This document shows, piece by piece, positions 34,392 to 37,574 of a DNA stretch of 37,574 bases. Position 1 is the stretch's first letter; each line of letters opens with the position of its first letter. The position numbers and the translations under genes were made by a program. The notes under the pieces were generated by a model that was not told the DNA's origin, made no database searches, and saw only the letters and a program-made list of their open reading frames with translations. This DNA comes from Candidatus Kuenenia stuttgartensis (GTDB lineage: Bacteria; Planctomycetota; Planctomycetia; Isosphaerales; Isosphaeraceae): NCBI GenBank assembly GCA_945865635.1, contig CAMBEP010000050.1, forward strand, positions 1 to 37,574, in the 5' to 3' direction.

Positions 34392-37379
34392 GCAACGAAT
34401 TACGGCGGCGGAATTTATAGTGCACGGAGCACTTTGGTGGCGAACAATATCACAATCTCTGACTCCCGCAGTATCAATGGAGCCGGAATTTATTTTACGA
34501 CCGGCAATCTGAAGCTAGCGAACGCAACCATCCAAAGAAATAACTCGACAACAAGTGGAGGAGGTCTCTATTTTAGCTCCGGGAATGTCACCATTACTGG
34601 ATCTGATTTTCAGGACAATGTCTCTGCTTCAAACGGTGGTGGTATTTATATTGCTGATACCTCTCAGATCAACATCAGCAGCTCAAACTTCAGCCGAAAT
34701 ACGTCCTCGATGGGCGGTGCGATCGACAATGGCAGCACTTACTCGACAATCGATATTTCCAACAGCACATTCAGCAACAACACAGTGACGATCCACGGGG
34801 GAGCCATCGGCAATGGTATCGGCAACCTGACGATTGCCAATTCGACTTTCACTCGCAACAGCGCGCCCAATGGTGGCGCGATCATGAATTTCACGAACCT
34901 GGTTCTCTCCGGTTCTACTCTCAGTAACAACAACGCCACGTACGGCGCTGGAATCTATGCTTACTACAGCACAACGACGCTGGACAACAGCACGATCCAG
35001 AACAACAACGCCACGTTCGACGGTGGCGGAATGTATGCTGACCACGGCACAACGACGCTAACCAACAGCACGATCCAGAACAACAACGCCTCGTGGGTCG
35101 GCGGAATCTATGCTTACTACAGCACAACGACGCTGGCCAACAGCACGATCCAGAACAACAACGCCACAAACGGCGGTGGCGGAATGTATGCTGACCACGG
35201 CACAACGACGCTACCCAACAGCACGATCCAGAACAACAACGCCTCCGTCGGCGGCGGAATCGTTGCTCTCTACGGCACAACGACGCTAACCAACAGCACC
35301 ATCCAGAACAACAACGCCACGGGTTCCGGCGGCGGAATATATGCTTACAACGGCACAATGACGCTAACCAACAGCACGATACAGAACAACAACGCCACAG
35401 ATTACGGCGGCGGAATCATTGCTTTCTACGGCACAACGACGCTGGCCAACAGCACGATCCAGAACAACAACGCCACTTACGGCGGCGGAATGTATGCTGA
35501 ATACGGCACAACGACGCTAACCAATAGCAAGATGCTGAATAACAACGCCACATATGGCGGAGCAATGTATCATAACAACGTCACAACCACTCTAACCAAC
35601 AGCGTTATCCAGCGAAACACCTCATCATTCAGCGGTGGCGCACTCTATCTGATTGGATCAAACGCCACCACAAATATCACAAACTCGACACTGGCCAACA
35701 ACACGGCCAATCTTAGTGGAGGCGCAATCTTTCAGGATTCCGGCTCGCTTGGTGTCAATCAATCGACAGTTGCCTATAATATGGCCGTGACTGGTGGGGG
35801 GATCTACGCGATTGGTAATACAGGCAATGCAACCGTATCCATCTTGCAATCGACAATCGCCAGAAATTCGGCCAATTCCGGCGGTGGCATCACCAATGCC
35901 AATGCAAGCGGCATATTCAATGCGTACAACTCTATCATTGCTGACAATCTTGCATCGACGGGTGACAGCAACGTCGATGGCCAGATCAGTTCTTCAGTCA
36001 ATTCACTTTATTCAACTTCACCTCTTATCAATTCCAACCAGAATTCGATCCTGAATTCGAACCCCCTTCTTGCCGTGCTTGGCTATTACGGCGGCAGCAC
36101 GCCCACAATGCCGCCGCTGCCTGGCAGCCCGGCCATTGGTGCCGGCACAACAGGGGCCAATGTCCCCACGACAGATCAGCGTGGTTTTGCGCGGGGCGGC
36201 TCGGTGGATATCGGATCGGTGCAAACGCAGGGCTTCACCGTCTCCAATATCACAGGCTCTGGGCAATCCGCCACGGTGAATTCCAATTTCACGAATCCTC
36301 TGGGCCTCAAAGTCACGGCCGTAAATGGAATCGACCCGATCGCTGGCGGTGTTGTGGCATTTAACACACCAGTTACTGGTGCATCTGGCCTGCTCATCAG
36401 CGGTTCAAATCAGGCGACAATCGATGCCAATGGATTCGTATCTTCAGGAATTTTCAAAGCAAATACTGTGGCTGGAAATTACCAGGTCACCAGTTCCGCA
36501 AACGGCCTAACCCCAGTTCAGTTCTTACTCACCAATCTGGCTGGGGCGGCCGCCAATTTAGCCATATACAGCGGCAATGGCCAATCGACCTTTATGACTC
36601 AGGCATTTGCGAACCCACTGGCCGTTCTAGTGACCGACACTTACGGAAACCCGGTATCGGGCCAATCGGTCACATTCAGCTTACCTGGTAGCGGGGCTTC
36701 GGCCACATTCACTGGCGGATTGAATTCAGCCATTTCAAATGCCAGCGGCATTGCATCATCGGCCTCACTTACAGCCAATAATTTCGGAGGCTCCTACAGC
36801 ATCACGGCCAGCGCTGCCGGACTTGCCAGTCAGTCATTCAGTCTAACAAATACAGCCCCGACTGTTACGGCCTTCACGGTACAAAAAGGGTCAGTTGGTC
36901 GATCGTTCGTGCGTTATGTAGATCTTGGATTTAATACCTCGGCCACACTTACCGGAATTGTTGCTTCTATCGGGACTGGAAACCCTCGGATTCGCATGGC
37001 AAATACCGGTCTCGATGGCACGCAGAATGTCAATTACAGCCTGGCCAATAAAATAGCTGCAATTGACTCTGTTTTAGGCCTGGACTTTGGCGTTCAAGGC
37101 ATCGGCGGCGAACGCAACGCGGCCACCGGCGATGGCAGCTATCTGATTGAAATGGACCTGGACGGCAACGGCAGTTTTGAAACCACTCGCCGCTTCTTCC
37201 GCCTGCTGGGCGATGTCAATGGCGACAAGGTGGTAGACGCGCTTGATGCCAATATTGTGGCGATGAATATTGGTGCCATTGGAGCAAATGTGGCCGCCGA
37301 CATCAATGGCGACGGCGTGGTGAACGCCGCCGACACTCTGCTGGCGCGTCGCCAGAAGGGGCGGAGAATTACGATTTGA
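34392..37379 (+). pseudogene. C-terminal part of the giant beta-helix adhesin, in frame after the stop
   Basis: The reading frame continues without a shift from 34392 to the TGA at 37377-37379. An open frame with a possible TTG start at 34434 would give 981 residues, but it has no signal peptide and no convincing start signals. Order of parts: more beta-helix repeats; a block of 25/26-residue near-identical repeats (TTTLTNSTIQNNNAT...GGGIYA, 34971-35582); a beta-helix cap ending in SPAIGAGTTGANVPTTDQRG...DIGSVQ, a choice-of-anchor Q-like end; two bacterial Ig-like (Big-1 type) domains (about 36230-36860); and a dockerin-like pair of calcium loops (GDVNGDKVVDALD and DINGDGVVNAAD, 37200-37345). 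Together with the first part it would make a 1433-codon surface adhesin. Confidence 0.75.
34971..35582 (+). repeat. Coding tandem repeat, 75/78-bp units with 153-bp higher-order pairs
   Basis: Eight units start at 34971, 35049, 35124, 35202, 35277, 35355, 35433 and 35508, each opening with ACAACGACGCT or a close variant. Units are 25 or 26 codons long and keep the frame. The first four form two copies of a two-unit block of 153 bases (YYS-type unit, then ADHG-type unit), which indicates a recent block duplication. The last unit is more diverged and fades after about 35582. Confidence 0.9.
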
Positions 37380-37393
37380 GTTGCAACTCATGA

Positions 37394-37420
37394 AACGGGT
37401 CGGTTTCATTCCGGCCCGTT
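37394..37420 (+). terminator. Possible terminator after the beta-helix gene
   Basis: AACGGGTCGG and CCGGCCCGTT form a 10-base stem with one G-T pair and a 7-base loop, 15 bases after the stop. The following bases (GTCCAAATTTCG) contain only a short T-run, so termination may be weak or factor-assisted. Confidence 0.5.
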
Positions 37421-37476
37421 GTCCAAATTTCGTTCAAGATGACAGACCACAGAGAATTGCATAACAGGAGATCATG

Positions 37477-37574
37477 ATGAAGAATGTGCAGAGATTCGGC
37501 AGCTTGTTGGGAACGATCTTGACCTTGTCAGTGGTGTCCGCCAGTTCGGCCGAGTTTAAAGTCAGTTCTGCGAC
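37477..37574 (+). CDS. Exported protein, N-terminus only (runs off the window)
   Basis: The visible 32 codons are a signal peptide: MKNVQRFGSLLGTILTLSVV, then SASSAEF with a likely cleavage after the A-S-S-A-type site. AGGAG at 37466-37470 is six bases from the ATG at 37477; an adjacent ATG at 37474 is only three bases away and less likely. Nothing of the mature protein is available, so the family is unknown. It follows the beta-helix gene by about 100 bases on the same strand and could share its transcript if the hairpin at 37394 does not terminate. Confidence 0.7.
   Translation, partial: MKNVQRFGSLLGTILTLSVVSASSAEFKVSSA

Noticed and set aside
34921..35358. Cys/Arg/Trp-rich open frame of 145 codons on the minus strand
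   Set aside because: It is the antisense reading of the tandem repeat block; its periodicity and composition come entirely from the plus-strand repeat.
34971..35582. Regularly spaced repeats resembling a CRISPR array
   Set aside because: Units keep the reading frame, encode beta-helix repeats, have no unique 30-40 base spacers, and no cas gene is near.
34434..37379. Independent gene starting at TTG 34434
   Set aside because: Although GGAG lies four bases upstream, the protein would start inside a beta-helix repeat without a signal peptide, and the frame is continuous with the upstream part apart from one stop.

Overview
The window comes from a member of the Planctomycetota. Several families typical of that phylum occur together: two DUF1559 proteins with type IV pilin-like N-termini, a DUF1501 protein, a DUF1080 protein, an ECF sigma factor overlapping a large Ser/Thr kinase, and a very large beta-helix protein with an N-terminal LExRxLL motif and a C-terminal dockerin-like module. 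Genus cannot be settled by eye. Gene density is moderate, most genes are monocistronic or in pairs, and several starts are GTG or TTG.

Layout. Bases 1-131 hold a string of perfect short inverted repeats. A sigma70-like promoter (416-444) precedes carB (635-3868), then ugd (4031-5347). A convergent gene for an unrecognised four-helix membrane protein follows (5409-6710). Next come a Tat-signal-bearing DegT-family aminotransferase (6961-8313, +), wecB (8349-9470, -) and a DUF1080 protein (9511-10233, -). With ugd, the aminotransferase and wecB suggest nucleotide-sugar and surface-polysaccharide metabolism, although they are not one operon. A secreted HEAT-repeat protein with a degenerate receiver-like segment (10509-12782, -) ends at a clear intrinsic terminator.

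The middle part holds two copies of a DUF1559 gene followed by a small lipoprotein gene (13291-14657 and 23674-25127, both -). Between them are a DUF1501 gene overlapping a gene for a phosphatase-like/cytochrome c'-like fusion (15015-17506, +), an ABC ATPase overlapping a permease-M1 peptidase fusion (17563-22115, -), and a secreted AhpD-like protein (22310-23581, -). A hypothetical secreted protein, an SGNH hydrolase and an acyltransferase follow.

Bases 28428-29288 are a gene graveyard: a frameshifted, truncated prolyl-tRNA synthetase copy behind a broken transposase N-terminus. The right end has an ECF sigma factor-Ser/Thr kinase operon (29390-32675, -) divergent from a giant beta-helix adhesin-like reading frame (33078-37379, +). 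That frame is split by one in-frame TAA and contains a young, higher-order tandem repeat. A partial secreted-protein gene runs off the end.

Most unusual observations: the phosphatase-like/cytochrome c'-like fusion, the single stop in an otherwise intact adhesin frame, the proS relic, and the repeated TTGTCTAA motif between the sigma/kinase operon and the adhesin gene. No RNA gene, CRISPR array or intact mobile element was found by eye. Family assignments rest on recognised motifs, not on a database search.
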